Origin: Xenophilus sp. E41
GTDB taxonomy: Bacteria > Pseudomonadota > Gammaproteobacteria > Burkholderiales > Burkholderiaceae_C
Length of the DNA: 64,000 bases
Direction of reading: 5' to 3'
NCBI RefSeq assembly: GCF_003671765.1
Contig: NZ_QPIB01000009.1
Coordinates: 691,703-755,702, forward strand
In this document: in pieces, positions 1-9,679 of the stretch
Position numbering within the stretch: position 1 is the first letter of the stretch
Layout of the letters: every line of letters starts with the position of its first letter
The notes under the pieces: model-generated
What the model was told of the DNA's origin: nothing
The model's input: the letters and a program-made list of their open reading frames with translations, nothing else
Databases searched by the model: none
Position numbers and translations under genes: made by a program

Positions 1-227
1 CGGGGCACGTAGCTGCGCGGCAGCACCTCCATTCGCACGGCGTCGACGGTCGCGCAGCCCGCACTCGTGCGGGTGTAGTCGACGATCTTGTTCAGCACGT
101 CGGTGGCCAGCTGCGAGCTGGCCAGGGTCTTGCCGCTGGCGTCGACCTGGCCGGGCGCTGCAGCGGTGGCGACGGCAGCCACCGTCAATGAAGTCAGGCC
201 GAGGGTGAGGGTCGTGAGTCGCTTCAT
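1..227 (-). CDS. Secreted protein of unknown function, 3' part cut by window edge
   Basis: Reading leftward from an ATG at 225-227, 75 residues are visible before the window edge. It begins MKRLTTLTLGLTSLTVAAVA, a typical Sec signal peptide (basic n-region, hydrophobic core) with a likely cut in the Ala-rich stretch near residue 24. The visible mature part contains one Cys (TSAGCATVDAV) and no motif I can assign. It is divergent from the sigma-54 regulator that starts at 369. I do not recognise the family; the call rests on the open frame, the signal peptide and the codon usage. Confidence 0.6.
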   Translation of the reverse strand, partial: MKRLTTLTLGLTSLTVAAVATAAAPGQVDASGKTLASSQLATDVLNKIVDYTRTSAGCATVDAVRMEVLPRSYVP

Positions 228-368
228 GATCCGTCTTATGCACCGGGGCAGGTCGCCGCCCATCGCGGCGCGGCCTGAAGATCCGGGTAGGACAAGAGCC
301 ACCGGCGCCACGTGCGCCCGCGCCTGCGCTTCCGGCGCGCCCGGATGCAGGCGCTACGATCCCGCCCC

Positions 369-1892
<1,524 letters not shown>

Positions 1893-1903
1893 GCTCTGGC
1901 GCT

Positions 1904-2053
1904 TCAGTGGTGGAGCACGGCGCTCAGGCCCGACAGCACCATGCCCGCGCCGGCCAGCACCAGCAGCCAGCCGGTGAGGCGGCGCCAGGCGGCGGAAGGA
2001 CGCCCGGGCGGACGGTCGCCTGCTGGGCGCGTTGGAGAAGTGCGTTCGGTCAT
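1904..2053 (-). CDS. Small single-span membrane protein (49 aa)
   Basis: A 49-codon frame from ATG (2051-2053) to TGA (1904-1906). It has a charged, Pro/Arg-rich N-terminus followed by one hydrophobic helix (about residues 28-46, GWLLVLAGAGMVLSGLSAVL) and a His-His C-terminus. It converges on the sigma-54 regulator, leaving an 11-bp gap. The clear topology and dense packing support a real small gene, but no family is recognised and 49 codons could stay open by chance in GC-rich DNA. Confidence 0.45.
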   Translation of the reverse strand: MTERTSPTRPAGDRPPGRPSAAWRRLTGWLLVLAGAGMVLSGLSAVLHH

Positions 2054-2142
2054 TGCGCGAGCATCGGCGCGCTGCACTGAGTGGCCCCTGACGCGCTGTC
2101 GGCCCTGAAGCAGGCAGGTACGCGTTTTCCCTGATCAAAAAA

Positions 2143-2169
2143 CAGACAATTGCCTGAAATGCAGGCAAT
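2143..2169. promoter_or_regulatory. Candidate upstream activator site (inverted repeat)
   Basis: A perfect inverted repeat with 8-bp arms ATTGCCTG/CAGGCAAT around a 5-nt spacer (2149-2169). It is preceded directly by another CAGACAA half-site (2143-2149) that pairs with TTGCCTG with one mismatch. It lies about 100 bp upstream of the -24/-12 promoter at 2253, the usual enhancer distance for a sigma-54 activator. Binding by the regulator at 369-1892 is inferred. Confidence 0.55.
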
Positions 2170-2252
2170 ACAACCTGTTGCGATCGGCCGGATTTTGGTC
2201 ATTTCTCTATGGAAATGCTGCCCATTGCCCAGGATAAGGCCGCTTTCGGTGC

Positions 2253-2268
2253 TGGCACGAACTGTGCA
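2253..2268 (+). promoter_or_regulatory. Sigma-54 (-24/-12) promoter of the ABC importer operon
   Basis: TGGCACG-N4-GTGCA matches the RpoN consensus TGGCACG-N4-TTGCA at every position but one. The invariant GG (2254-2255) and GC (2266-2267) have the required spacing. Transcription would start near 2278, giving a leader of about 22 nt with an AGGAG Shine-Dalgarno before the ATG at 2300. Confidence 0.8.
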
Positions 2269-2299
2269 AACTTCAGGCATTCATCCTAGGAGACATTCC

Positions 2300-3487
2300 A
2301 TGCACCGTCGCCATCTCGTTGCCCTGGCCGCATTGGCCGCCACTGCCGCCGCCGCGCCGGCCTGGGCCCAGTCCAACGAAATCCGCATCGCCCACGTCTA
2401 CAGCAAGACCGGCCCGCTGGAGGCCTACGGCAAGCAGACGCAGGCCGGCCTGATGATGGGCCTGGAGTACGCCACCGGCGGCACCATGACCGTCAATGGC
2501 AAGAAGATCGTCGTCATCGAGAAGGACGACCAGGGCAAGCCCGACCTGGGCAAGTCGCTGCTGGCCGCCGCGTACTCCGACGACAAGGCGGCGCTGGCCG
2601 TCGGCCCGACCTCGTCCGGCGTGGCGCTGGCCATGCTGCCCGTGGCCGAGGAGTACAAGAAGGTGCTGATCGTCGAACCCGCCGTGGCCGACTCGATCAC
2701 CGGCGACAAGTGGAACAAGTACATCTTCCGCACCGGCCGCAATTCCAGCCAGGACGCGATCAGCAACGCCGTGGCGCTCGACAAGCCGGGCACCACCATC
2801 GCCACCCTGGCCCAGGACTACGCCTTCGGCCGCGACGGCGTGAAGGCCTTCAAGGACGCAGTGAAGAAGGCCAAGATCGTCCACGAGGAATACCTGCCGC
2901 AGAACACCACCGACTTCACCGCCGGTGCGCAGCGCCTGATCGACAAGCTCAAGGACCAGCCCGGCCGCAAGGTGATCTGGATCGTGTGGGCCGGCGCCGG
3001 CAACCCCTTCAAGATCGCCGACCTCGACCTCAAGCGCTACGGCATCGAGATCGCCACGGGCGGCAACATCCTGCCGGCGATGGCGAGCTACAAGCAGTTC
3101 CCGGGGATGGAAGGCGCGACGTACTACTACTTCGGCATTCCGAAGAACCCGGTCAACGACGCCCTGGTGTCGATGCACTACAAGCAGTACAAGACCCCGC
3201 CGGACTTCTTCACCGCCGGCGGCTTCTCGGCCGCCATGGCGGTGGTCACCGCACTCAAGAAGACCGGCGGCGACACCGGCACCAACAAGCTCATCAGCAC
3301 CATGGAAGGCATGAGCTTCGACACCCCCAAGGGCACGATGACCTTCCGCAAGGAAGACCACCAGGCCCTGCAGAGCATGTACCACTTCAAGATCAAGGTC
3401 GACCCGGCCTTCGCCTGGGGCGTGCCGGAACTGGTGCACGAGATCAAGGCGTCCGAGATGGACGTGCCGATCCGCAACAAGCGCTGA
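2300..3487 (+). CDS. ABC transporter periplasmic substrate-binding protein (Liv/HAAT type)
   Basis: The periplasmic receptor of the import system encoded downstream (395 aa). The signal peptide MHRRHLVALAALAATAAAAP ends near AWA-QS. The mature protein is a two-lobed Peripla_BP_6 fold starting EIRIAHVYSKTGPLEAYGKQ, the usual first strand and ligand loop. It was chosen at 2300 because of the SD (AGGAG, 2288-2292) and the signal peptide; an upstream in-frame start at 2150 would overlap the promoter. Family members bind branched-chain amino acids, amides, ureas or aromatic acids. The sigma-54 promoter suggests a nitrogen or alternative carbon source; the ligand cannot be read from the sequence. 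Confidence 0.9.
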   Translation: MHRRHLVALAALAATAAAAPAWAQSNEIRIAHVYSKTGPLEAYGKQTQAGLMMGLEYATGGTMTVNGKKIVVIEKDDQGKPDLGKSLLAAAYSDDKAALAVGPTSSGVALAMLPVAEEYKKVLIVEPAVADSITGDKWNKYIFRTGRNSSQDAISNAVALDKPGTTIATLAQDYAFGRDGVKAFKDAVKKAKIVHEEYLPQNTTDFTAGAQRLIDKLKDQPGRKVIWIVWAGAGNPFKIADLDLKRYGIEIATGGNILPAMASYKQFPGMEGATYYYFGIPKNPVNDALVSMHYKQYKTPPDFFTAGGFSAAMAVVTALKKTGGDTGTNKLISTMEGMSFDTPKGTMTFRKEDHQALQSMYHFKIKVDPAFAWGVPELVHEIKASEMDVPIRNKR

Positions 3488-3494
3488 TCGGAAG

Positions 3495-3620
3495 GCGGAC
3501 TTCCGTACGCGAAGGACGCGAAGGTTTCGCGAAGGTCGCGAAAGACGCATTCAAAGATTCCTTTTTTGAATCCTTTGCGTCTTTCGCGGGACTTTCGCGC
3601 CCTTCGCGTTCGGTTCCCGC
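3495..3620. repeat. CGCGAAGG-rich long inverted repeat, copy 1
   Basis: About 125 bp with a left arm rich in CGCGAAGG/CGCGAAAG units and a right arm rich in the complement (CTTTCGCG, CCTTCGCG), separated by an A/T-rich loop around 3560. It can fold into a long imperfect hairpin. Copies 2 (5141-5255) and 3 (6335-6472) share the arms. It fills the gap between the binding-protein gene and livG and could cause attenuation or stabilise the 3' end of the upstream message (inference). Confidence 0.85.
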
Positions 3621-3636
3621 TCCCGCATTCGACCCG

Positions 3637-4401
3637 ATGCTTCAGACCCAAGACCTCACCATCCGCTTCGGCGGGCACGTCGCCGTGAACGCCGTGAGCT
3701 GCACCTTCGCGCCCGGCACGCTCACGGCCATCGTGGGCCCGAACGGCGCGGGCAAGACGACGTATTTCAACCTCATCTCGGGGCAGCTCAAGGCCACGTC
3801 GGGGTCGGTGCGGCTCGATGGCCGCGACCTGACCGGGCTGCCGGCGTCGGCGCGCACGCGCGCCGGCCTGGGCCGGGCCTTCCAGCTCACCAACCTGTTC
3901 CCCAACCTCACGGTGCTGGAGAACGTGCGCCTGGCGGTGCAGGCCGCGCACGAGGGGCCGCACCGGCGCGGGCTCAACCTCTGGAGCATCTGGAGCGACC
4001 ACAAGGCGCTCACCGAGCGCGCCGATGCGCTGCTGGCCGACACCAACCTCAAGGCACGCGAGCACGACATCGTGGCCAGCCTGCCGCACGGCGACCAGCG
4101 CAAGCTCGAGGTCGCGCTGCTGATGGCGCTGGAGCCGCAGGTCTTCATGTTCGACGAACCGACGGCCGGCATGAACGCCGCCGAGGCGCCGGTCATCCTC
4201 GACCTGATCCGGAAGCTAAAGAAGGACCGCAGCAAGACCATCCTTCTGGTGGAGCACAAGATGGACGTGGTGCGCGAGCTGGCCGACCGCATCATCGTGC
4301 TGCACAACGGCACGCTGGTGGCCGACGGCGAACCGGCGGAGGTCATCGCGTCGCCGGTGGTCCAAGAGGCTTACCTGGGCGTGGCGAAGGAGGCGGCATG
4401 A
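3637..4401 (+). CDS. livG: ABC importer ATPase, LivG-like
   Basis: A cytoplasmic ATPase of the HAAT importer, 254 aa. Walker A is GPNGAGKTT (about residues 35-43), the signature region reads LPHGDQRKLEVA (atypical, where LSYGEQR is common), Walker B is VFMFDEPTAGM, and the H-loop is LLVEHKMDVV. ATG at 3637 begins MLQTQDLTIRFGG, the family start. It overlaps livF by the ATGA at 4398-4401, so the two ATPases are translationally coupled. The symbol is by family; the substrate is unknown. Confidence 0.92.
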   Translation: MLQTQDLTIRFGGHVAVNAVSCTFAPGTLTAIVGPNGAGKTTYFNLISGQLKATSGSVRLDGRDLTGLPASARTRAGLGRAFQLTNLFPNLTVLENVRLAVQAAHEGPHRRGLNLWSIWSDHKALTERADALLADTNLKAREHDIVASLPHGDQRKLEVALLMALEPQVFMFDEPTAGMNAAEAPVILDLIRKLKKDRSKTILLVEHKMDVVRELADRIIVLHNGTLVADGEPAEVIASPVVQEAYLGVAKEAA

Positions 4402-5123
4402 GCGAGGCGCTTCTGCAACTCGAAGGCGTGCACACGCACATCGGCGCGTACCACATCCTTCACGGCGTGGACCTCGCCGTGCCCAAAGGCCGGCTCACCA
4501 TGCTGCTGGGCCGCAACGGCGCCGGCAAGACCACCACGCTGCGGACCATCATGGGCCTGTGGCACGCCTCGCAGGGGCGAGTGACCTTCGCGGGCCAGGA
4601 CATCACCAGGCTCGCGACCCCGCAGATCGCCGACCTCGGCATCGCCTACGTGCCCGAGACCATGGGCATCTTCGCGGACCTGACCGTGAAGGAGAACATG
4701 CTGCTGGCGGCCCGGGCCGCGCGCCGCGCCCAGGACATGGACGACGCGCGGTTGAAGTGGATCTTCAAGCTGTTCCCGGCCGTGGAGAAGTTCTGGAACC
4801 ACCCGGCCGGCAAGCTCTCGGGCGGGCAGAAGCAGATGCTGGCCGTCTCGCGCGCCATCGTCGAGCCGCGCCAGCTGCTGATCGTCGACGAGCCCAGCAA
4901 GGGCCTGGCGCCGGCCATCATCAACAACATGATCGACGCCTTCGCCGAGCTCAAGGCCAGCGGCGTGACGATCCTGCTGGTGGAGCAGAACATCCATTTC
5001 GCACAACGCCTGGGCGATCACGTGGCCGTGATGGACAACGGCCGCGTGGTGCACGCCGGCACCATGGCCGAGTTCTCGGCCGATGCGCAGCTGCAGCAGT
5101 CGCTGCTGGGGTTGGCGTTGTGA
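4398..5123 (+). CDS. livF: ABC importer ATPase, LivF-like
   Basis: The second ATPase, 241 aa, with Walker A GRNGAGKTT, signature LSGGQKQMLAVSRAIV, Walker B LLIVDEPSKGLAP and H-loop LLVEQNIHFA. Length and motifs are typical of LivF. The start overlaps the livG stop. It pairs with LivG on the LivH/LivM permeases at the inner membrane. Confidence 0.92.
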   Translation: MSEALLQLEGVHTHIGAYHILHGVDLAVPKGRLTMLLGRNGAGKTTTLRTIMGLWHASQGRVTFAGQDITRLATPQIADLGIAYVPETMGIFADLTVKENMLLAARAARRAQDMDDARLKWIFKLFPAVEKFWNHPAGKLSGGQKQMLAVSRAIVEPRQLLIVDEPSKGLAPAIINNMIDAFAELKASGVTILLVEQNIHFAQRLGDHVAVMDNGRVVHAGTMAEFSADAQLQQSLLGLAL

Positions 5124-5140
5124 GCGGCGGGGGCGGAATG

Positions 5141-5255
5141 CGGACATCCGTACGCGAAGGGCGCGAAGGTTTCGCGAAGGACGCGAAAAAAACCGTCGAA
5201 AGATTTCTTTCGCGGCCTTCGCGTGACTTTCGCGTCCTTCGCGTATGGATGTCCG
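5141..5255. repeat. CGCGAAGG-rich long inverted repeat, copy 2
   Basis: The best-formed copy. Arms of about 48 nt (5141-5189 and 5208-5255) are complementary at most positions and end in GCGGACATCC and GGATGTCCG. The loop is A-rich (5190-5207). It lies between livF and livH, so the operon transcript would carry this hairpin internally. Confidence 0.88.
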
Positions 5256-5340
5256 ATTCCAAGCCTCACCCGGCCGCTGCGCCCACACCAGGTGCACCCG
5301 TTGTGAACTCGATAGCAAATCAACAGCCAGGACGCGCCGC

Positions 5341-6327
5341 ATGAAGGCCCTCGATTTCGACTGGAAACCGCTGCTGCTGGTGCCCGTGCTGGCGCTGCTG
5401 GCACTGCCCCTGGTGGGCTCCACCTCCACCTGGCTGACGCTCACCGTCGCGGGGCTGGCGATGGGCATGATCGTGTTCATCATCGCCTCGGGCCTCACGC
5501 TCGTGTTCGGGCTGATGGACGTGCTGAACTTCGGGCACGGCGTGTTCATCGCGCTGGGTGCCTTCGTCGCCACCAGCGTGCTCGGAGCGATGGGCGACTG
5601 GACGCAGTCGTCCTCCATCCTCACCAACCTCGTGGCCGTGCTGCCTGCGATGGTGGTCGCGATGCTGGTGGCCGGCGCGGTGGGCCTGGCCTTCGAGCGC
5701 TTCATCGTGCGGCCGGTGTACGGCCAGCACCTGAAGCAGATCCTCATCACGATGGGCGGGATGATCATCGGGGAGGAGATCATCAAAGTGATCTGGGGCC
5801 CGGCGCAGATTCCGCTGCCGCTGCCCGAGGGCCTGCGCGGCTCCTGGCTGCTGGGCGACGCGGCGATCGAGAAGTACCGCGTGCTGGCGGTGGTCGTCGG
5901 CGCCGTCGTCTTCGCGCTGCTGGCCTGGACGCTGGCGCGCACCAAGATCGGCCTGTTGATCCGCGCCGGCGTGCAGGACCGCGAGATGGTCGAGTCGCTG
6001 GGCTACCGCATCCGCGTGCTCTTCGTCGGCATCTTCGTGGCCGGCAGCGCGCTCGCGGGCCTGGGCGGCGTGATGTGGGGCCTGTACCAGCAGAACGTCA
6101 TCCCGCAGATGGGCGCGCAGGTCAACGTGCTGATCTTCATCGTCATCATCATTGGCGGCCTGGGCTCGACCACGGGCGCACTCATCGGCGCGCTGCTGGT
6201 CGGCCTGATGGCCAACTACACCGGCTTCGTCGCGCCCAAGGTGGCCCTGTTCTCCAACATCGCCCTCATGGTCGCCATCCTGCTGTGGCGCCCGCAGGGG
6301 GTGTACCCGGTGGCGGGGAGCCGATGA
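5341..6327 (+). CDS. livH: ABC importer permease, LivH-like
   Basis: An inner-membrane permease of the HAAT importer, 328 aa. It shows about eight hydrophobic helices and the family stretch GLTLVFGLMDVLNFGHGVFI near residues 50-70. The ATG at 5341 (MKALDFDWKPLLL) gives the normal length; the frame is open to 5245 but that part overlaps the repeat. It follows livF after a 217-bp gap holding repeat copy 2. Confidence 0.92.
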   Translation: MKALDFDWKPLLLVPVLALLALPLVGSTSTWLTLTVAGLAMGMIVFIIASGLTLVFGLMDVLNFGHGVFIALGAFVATSVLGAMGDWTQSSSILTNLVAVLPAMVVAMLVAGAVGLAFERFIVRPVYGQHLKQILITMGGMIIGEEIIKVIWGPAQIPLPLPEGLRGSWLLGDAAIEKYRVLAVVVGAVVFALLAWTLARTKIGLLIRAGVQDREMVESLGYRIRVLFVGIFVAGSALAGLGGVMWGLYQQNVIPQMGAQVNVLIFIVIIIGGLGSTTGALIGALLVGLMANYTGFVAPKVALFSNIALMVAILLWRPQGVYPVAGSR

Positions 6328-6334
6328 CATCCGG

Positions 6335-6472
6335 GCCCGGGCTTCCCTACGCGAAGGACGCGAAAGTCACGCGAAGGTCGCGAAGAAGACCCTTTGATTT
6401 TCTGCTTCTCCTTCCTGCATTTCTTTCGCGTCCTTCGCGCAACCTTCGCGCCCTTCGCGTACGGACTCCGCT
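6335..6472. repeat. CGCGAAGG-rich long inverted repeat, copy 3
   Basis: Third copy, between livH and livM. Left arm about 6341-6392, right arm about 6421-6465, with a longer, diverged loop. Its right flank (cgcttccgcattgaacgcc before the ATG) resembles that of copy 1 (cgctcccgcattcgacccg before the livG ATG), so part of the leader was probably duplicated with the element. Confidence 0.85.
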
Positions 6473-6487
6473 TCCGCATTGAACGCC

Positions 6488-7552
6488 ATGCTGACCCGTC
6501 TCCTTTCCAACGACCTCCCGCGCAACAAGGTGATGGCGGTGCTGCTCGTGGCGGTGCTGCTGGGGCTGGCCTTCGCCCCCTTCATCTTTCCGGGGGTGAA
6601 GGCGCTGAACGTGGCGGCGAAGATCCTGGTCTTCGTCGTGCTCGTGGCCAGTTTCGACCTGCTGCTGGGCTACACCGGCATCGTGAGCTTCGCGCACACG
6701 ATGTTCTTCGGCATCGGCGCCTACGGCATCGCCATCGCCGCGACGCGGCTCGGGCCCAACTGGGGCGCGATCGCGGTGGGGCTGGTGGGTTCGCTGGCGG
6801 TGTCGCTGGTGCTGGCGCTGGCCATCGGCCTCTTTTCGCTGCGGGTGCGGGCGATCTTCTTCGCCATGATCACGCTGGCGGTGGCCTCGGCCTTCCAGAC
6901 GCTGGCCTCGCAGCTGTCGGAATTCACAGGCGGCGAGGACGGGCTGACCTTCAAGCTGCCCGAGCTCATTTCGCCGAGCTTCGAGTTCGCGGAGGAGCCC
7001 TTCCTGGGTGTGTCCCTCGATGGCCGGCTGCTGTGCTACTACCTGCTCTTCGTGGCCGCGGTGGTGCTGGTGCTGATGCTGCTGCGCATCGTGAATTCGC
7101 CCTTCGGGCGCGTGCTGCAGGCCATCCGCGAGAACGAATTCCGCGCCGAGGCGATCGGCTACCGCGTGGTGGTGTACCGCACGCTGTCGGCGGTGCTGTC
7201 GGCGCTGTTCGCCACGCTGGCCGGCGCGATGCTCGCGATCTGGCTGCGCTACAACGGGCCTGACACCTCGCTCAGCTTCGAGATCATGATCGACGTGCTG
7301 CTCATCGTCGTCATCGGCGGCATGGGCACCATCTACGGGGCGGCCATCGGCGCAGTGCTCTTCGTGGTGGCGCAAAGCTACCTGCAAGATCTGCTGCGCC
7401 TGGGCAACGAGGCCGTGAGCGGTCTGCCCTGGCTGGCGGCGCTGCTGTCGCCGGACCGCTGGCTGCTGTGGCTGGGGGTGCTGTTCGTGCTGTCGGTGTA
7501 CTACTTCCCGACGGGCATCGTCGGCAAACTCAGGGCCAGGAGCGCGCGATGA
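6488..7552 (+). CDS. livM: ABC importer permease, LivM-like
   Basis: The second permease, 354 aa, with hydrophobic helices throughout. It has the LivM stretch ASFDLLLGYTGIVSFAHTMF (about residues 55-74) and the conserved cytoplasmic loop SPFGRVLQAIRENEFRAEAI. ATG 6488 is preferred over an in-frame TTG at 6479. The last codons overlap the next ATG at 7549. Confidence 0.92.
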   Translation: MLTRLLSNDLPRNKVMAVLLVAVLLGLAFAPFIFPGVKALNVAAKILVFVVLVASFDLLLGYTGIVSFAHTMFFGIGAYGIAIAATRLGPNWGAIAVGLVGSLAVSLVLALAIGLFSLRVRAIFFAMITLAVASAFQTLASQLSEFTGGEDGLTFKLPELISPSFEFAEEPFLGVSLDGRLLCYYLLFVAAVVLVLMLLRIVNSPFGRVLQAIRENEFRAEAIGYRVVVYRTLSAVLSALFATLAGAMLAIWLRYNGPDTSLSFEIMIDVLLIVVIGGMGTIYGAAIGAVLFVVAQSYLQDLLRLGNEAVSGLPWLAALLSPDRWLLWLGVLFVLSVYYFPTGIVGKLRARSAR

Positions 7553-8421
7553 GTCAGCCTTCTTCGCACTACGCGACGCTTTGCGGCCGCGAGGTCCACT
7601 GGGTGGAGTGGGGGGCCGCCGCAGCGCCCGCCGTCATCGCCTGGCACGGCCTGGCGCGCACCGGCCGCGACATGGACGAGCTCGCGCAGCACCTCGCCGC
7701 CGCCGGCTACCGCGTGATCTGCCCCGACACGATCGGGCGCGGCCTGAGCCAGTGGAGTCCGCTGCCCGACGACGAGTACAAGCTCGCGTTCTATGCCCGC
7801 CTGGCCGACGCGCTGTGCGAGCACCTGGGCCTGGCGCGCGTGCACTGGGTCGGCACCTCGATGGGCGCGGCCATCGGCACCGTGTGCGCCTCGGGGCTCT
7901 TCGTGCCGGCCATGAAGCGTCGCATCGCCAGCCTGGTGCTCAACGACAACGCGCCCGAACTGGCCACGCCGGCGCTGGAGCGCATCAAGGCCTATGCCGG
8001 CACGCCGCCGGCATTCGGCACGGTGCAGGAACTCGAGGCCTTCTTCCGCACCGTCTACAAGCCCTACGGCTGGCTCAGCGACGCGCAGTGGCGCCGCCTC
8101 ACCGAGACCTCCACGCGGCGCCTGCCCGACGGCCGCGTGACGCCGCACTACGACCCGGCCATGGTGCGGCAGTTCACCGCCCACGAGAACGACTACCTGA
8201 TCTGGGACCACTACGACGCGCTCGACGTGCCCGTGCTGCTTCTGCGCGGCGCCGAGTCCGACCTGGTGCTGCCCGAGGTGGTGGCGCGCATGGCGACGCG
8301 CGGCCCCGGCGCAGCGGGGCGCCTGCAGGTGATCGAGGTGCCGGGCTGCGGCCACGCGCCGGCGCTGAACGTGCCCGATCAGTTGAACGCGGTCGAAGCA
8401 TTCATTCGCGCAGCGGGCTGA
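7549..8421 (+). CDS. Alpha/beta hydrolase coupled to the importer
   Basis: A 290-aa alpha/beta-hydrolase-fold enzyme. The oxyanion-side motif is AWHGLARTGRD, the nucleophile elbow is GTSMGA (Ser near residue 107), a likely acid is in GAESDLV, and the catalytic His is in GCGHAPAL close to the C-terminus. Its ATG overlaps the livM stop (ATGA), so it is the last gene of the import operon and may act on the imported compound, for example as an esterase or amidase. No specific reaction can be assigned. Confidence 0.88.
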   Translation: MSQPSSHYATLCGREVHWVEWGAAAAPAVIAWHGLARTGRDMDELAQHLAAAGYRVICPDTIGRGLSQWSPLPDDEYKLAFYARLADALCEHLGLARVHWVGTSMGAAIGTVCASGLFVPAMKRRIASLVLNDNAPELATPALERIKAYAGTPPAFGTVQELEAFFRTVYKPYGWLSDAQWRRLTETSTRRLPDGRVTPHYDPAMVRQFTAHENDYLIWDHYDALDVPVLLLRGAESDLVLPEVVARMATRGPGAAGRLQVIEVPGCGHAPALNVPDQLNAVEAFIRAAG

Positions 8422-8424
8422 TCT

Positions 8425-8486
8425 TTCAGACGAAAAGCGCCTGCAGCGCCCGCGGGCCGGGCGCGGGCAGCTATCAAAAGCGTAGC
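8425..8486. repeat. Dispersed ~60-bp palindromic element, copy A
   Basis: A pattern GCCTGCAGCGCCCG ... GCGCGGGCAGCTATCAAAAGCGTAGC, recurring in altered form at 14355, 17227 and 21117. It sits in the gap after the hydrolase gene. The GCTAT/GTAGC ends and the GC-rich arms give hairpin potential. I recall similar elements as common in Comamonadaceae intergenic DNA; that is from memory, not checked. Confidence 0.65.
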
Positions 8487-8543
8487 AAACCGCTTTGTGG
8501 CGAGAATCCGCGGCCCACAACAACACTCCGGAGAACTCCCGCC

Positions 8544-9047
8544 ATGGCCATCTCGCTCTACGACGCCTCCGTCCCCGTCTTCATCCGCGGCCTCGACCAG
8601 CTCACGCACATACTTGGCAAGGGGCTCGCGCACGCGCAGGCGCAGGGCCTGGACCCGGCCACGCTGGTGCAGGCCCGCCTGGCGCCCGATATGCTCACGC
8701 TGGCCGGCCAGGTGCAGCGCGCGAGCGATGCGTCCAAGCTCGCGGCGGCGCGCCTCGGTGGCATGACGGCGCCGAGCTTTCCCGACACCGAAAGCACGTA
8801 CGACGAGCTGCTCGCGCGCGTGGCCAGGACGCGCGAGTTCCTCGCTGGCGTCGACCGCGCCGCCATCGACGGCCAGGAGGCCCGCGAGGTGCGGCTGAAG
8901 GTCGGCGACGGCGAGATCGTCTTCGACGCGCAGCGCTACTTGCTGCAGTTCGCGATTCCCAACTTCTTCTTCCACGTGACCACCGCCTACGACGTCCTGC
9001 GGCACATGGGCGTGCCCGTGGGCAAGCGGGACTACCTGGGTCGCTGA
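8544..9047 (+). CDS. DUF1993 family protein
   Basis: A 167-aa cytoplasmic protein starting MAISLYDASVPVFIRGLDQL, the typical N-terminus of DUF1993 (a DinB-like four-helix family of unknown role). It ends with the conserved FFFHVTTAYDVLRHMGV, GKRDYLG region. A GGAGA SD lies upstream of the ATG at 8544. No operon partner; the next gene (acdR) converges from the other strand. Confidence 0.88.
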   Translation: MAISLYDASVPVFIRGLDQLTHILGKGLAHAQAQGLDPATLVQARLAPDMLTLAGQVQRASDASKLAAARLGGMTAPSFPDTESTYDELLARVARTREFLAGVDRAAIDGQEAREVRLKVGDGEIVFDAQRYLLQFAIPNFFFHVTTAYDVLRHMGVPVGKRDYLGR

Positions 9048-9054
9048 CAGCTGC

Positions 9055-9552
9055 TCACAGCGGCAGCTGCGTCGTCGACAGCACTTCCTTCAGGACCATG
9101 AAGGTCCGCACCTGCCGCACGCCTGGCAGGTAGAGCAGCTGCTCGGCGTGCAGCCGGTTGTAGCTCTCGTTGTCGCGTGTGCGCACGAGCATGAAGTAGT
9201 CGAACTCGCCCGTCACCACGTGGCATTCGAGGCAGCCCGACACCTTCTGCACCGCTTTCTCGAAATCGGCGAAGGACTCCGGTGTGGAGCGGTCGAGCAC
9301 CACGCCGATCATCACCAGCATGCCGCAGTCCAACGCCTTGGGGGACAGCAGCGCGACCGTGCCGCGGATGAAGCCGAGCGTCTTCAGGCGATCCACGCGC
9401 CGCAGACACGCTGGGGCGCTGAGGTTCACCTTGGCGGCCAGCGCCACGTTGGAGACCGCGGCATCGCGCTGCAGCGCGCGGAGGATGGCGCGGTCGGTGC
9501 GATCGAGTTCGCTCGCGGCAGGCAATGTTGTTGCGTGTATGGGCTTTTTCAT
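9055..9552 (-). CDS. acdR: Lrp/AsnC regulator of ACC deaminase
   Basis: A 165-aa Lrp-family regulator with an N-terminal HTH ([20 protein letters not shown], then [15 protein letters not shown]) and a C-terminal RAM ligand-binding/oligomerisation domain ending [13 protein letters not shown]. The frame extends to 9618 but the ATG at 9552 (MKKPIHATT) gives the normal family length. It is divergent from acdS with a 127-bp shared promoter region, the classic acdR/acdS arrangement in which AcdR activates acdS in response to ACC. Confidence 0.9.
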   Translation of the reverse strand: MKKPIHATTLPAASELDRTDRAILRALQRDAAVSNVALAAKVNLSAPACLRRVDRLKTLGFIRGTVALLSPKALDCGMLVMIGVVLDRSTPESFADFEKAVQKVSGCLECHVVTGEFDYFMLVRTRDNESYNRLHAEQLLYLPGVRQVRTFMVLKEVLSTTQLPL

Positions 9553-9679
9553 GGAACGAAGCGCCGGAGGCGCCGGGAAACGAGGGCCTGGATTTCCTGA
9601 AGCGACCCCATTTTGCAACCCTGTGAGGCGGCTTACTTCCTACGATTCGTCCACGCCAACGAACACGGAGCCCGCCGCC

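Noticed and set aside
312..368. Upstream GTG start for the sigma-54 regulator
   Set aside because: It adds an Arg-rich stretch with no family similarity; the ATG at 369 leads straight into the PAS region.
3495..6472. CRISPR array
   Set aside because: The three repeats are inverted-repeat elements more than 1 kb apart, without regular spacers; no cas gene is present.
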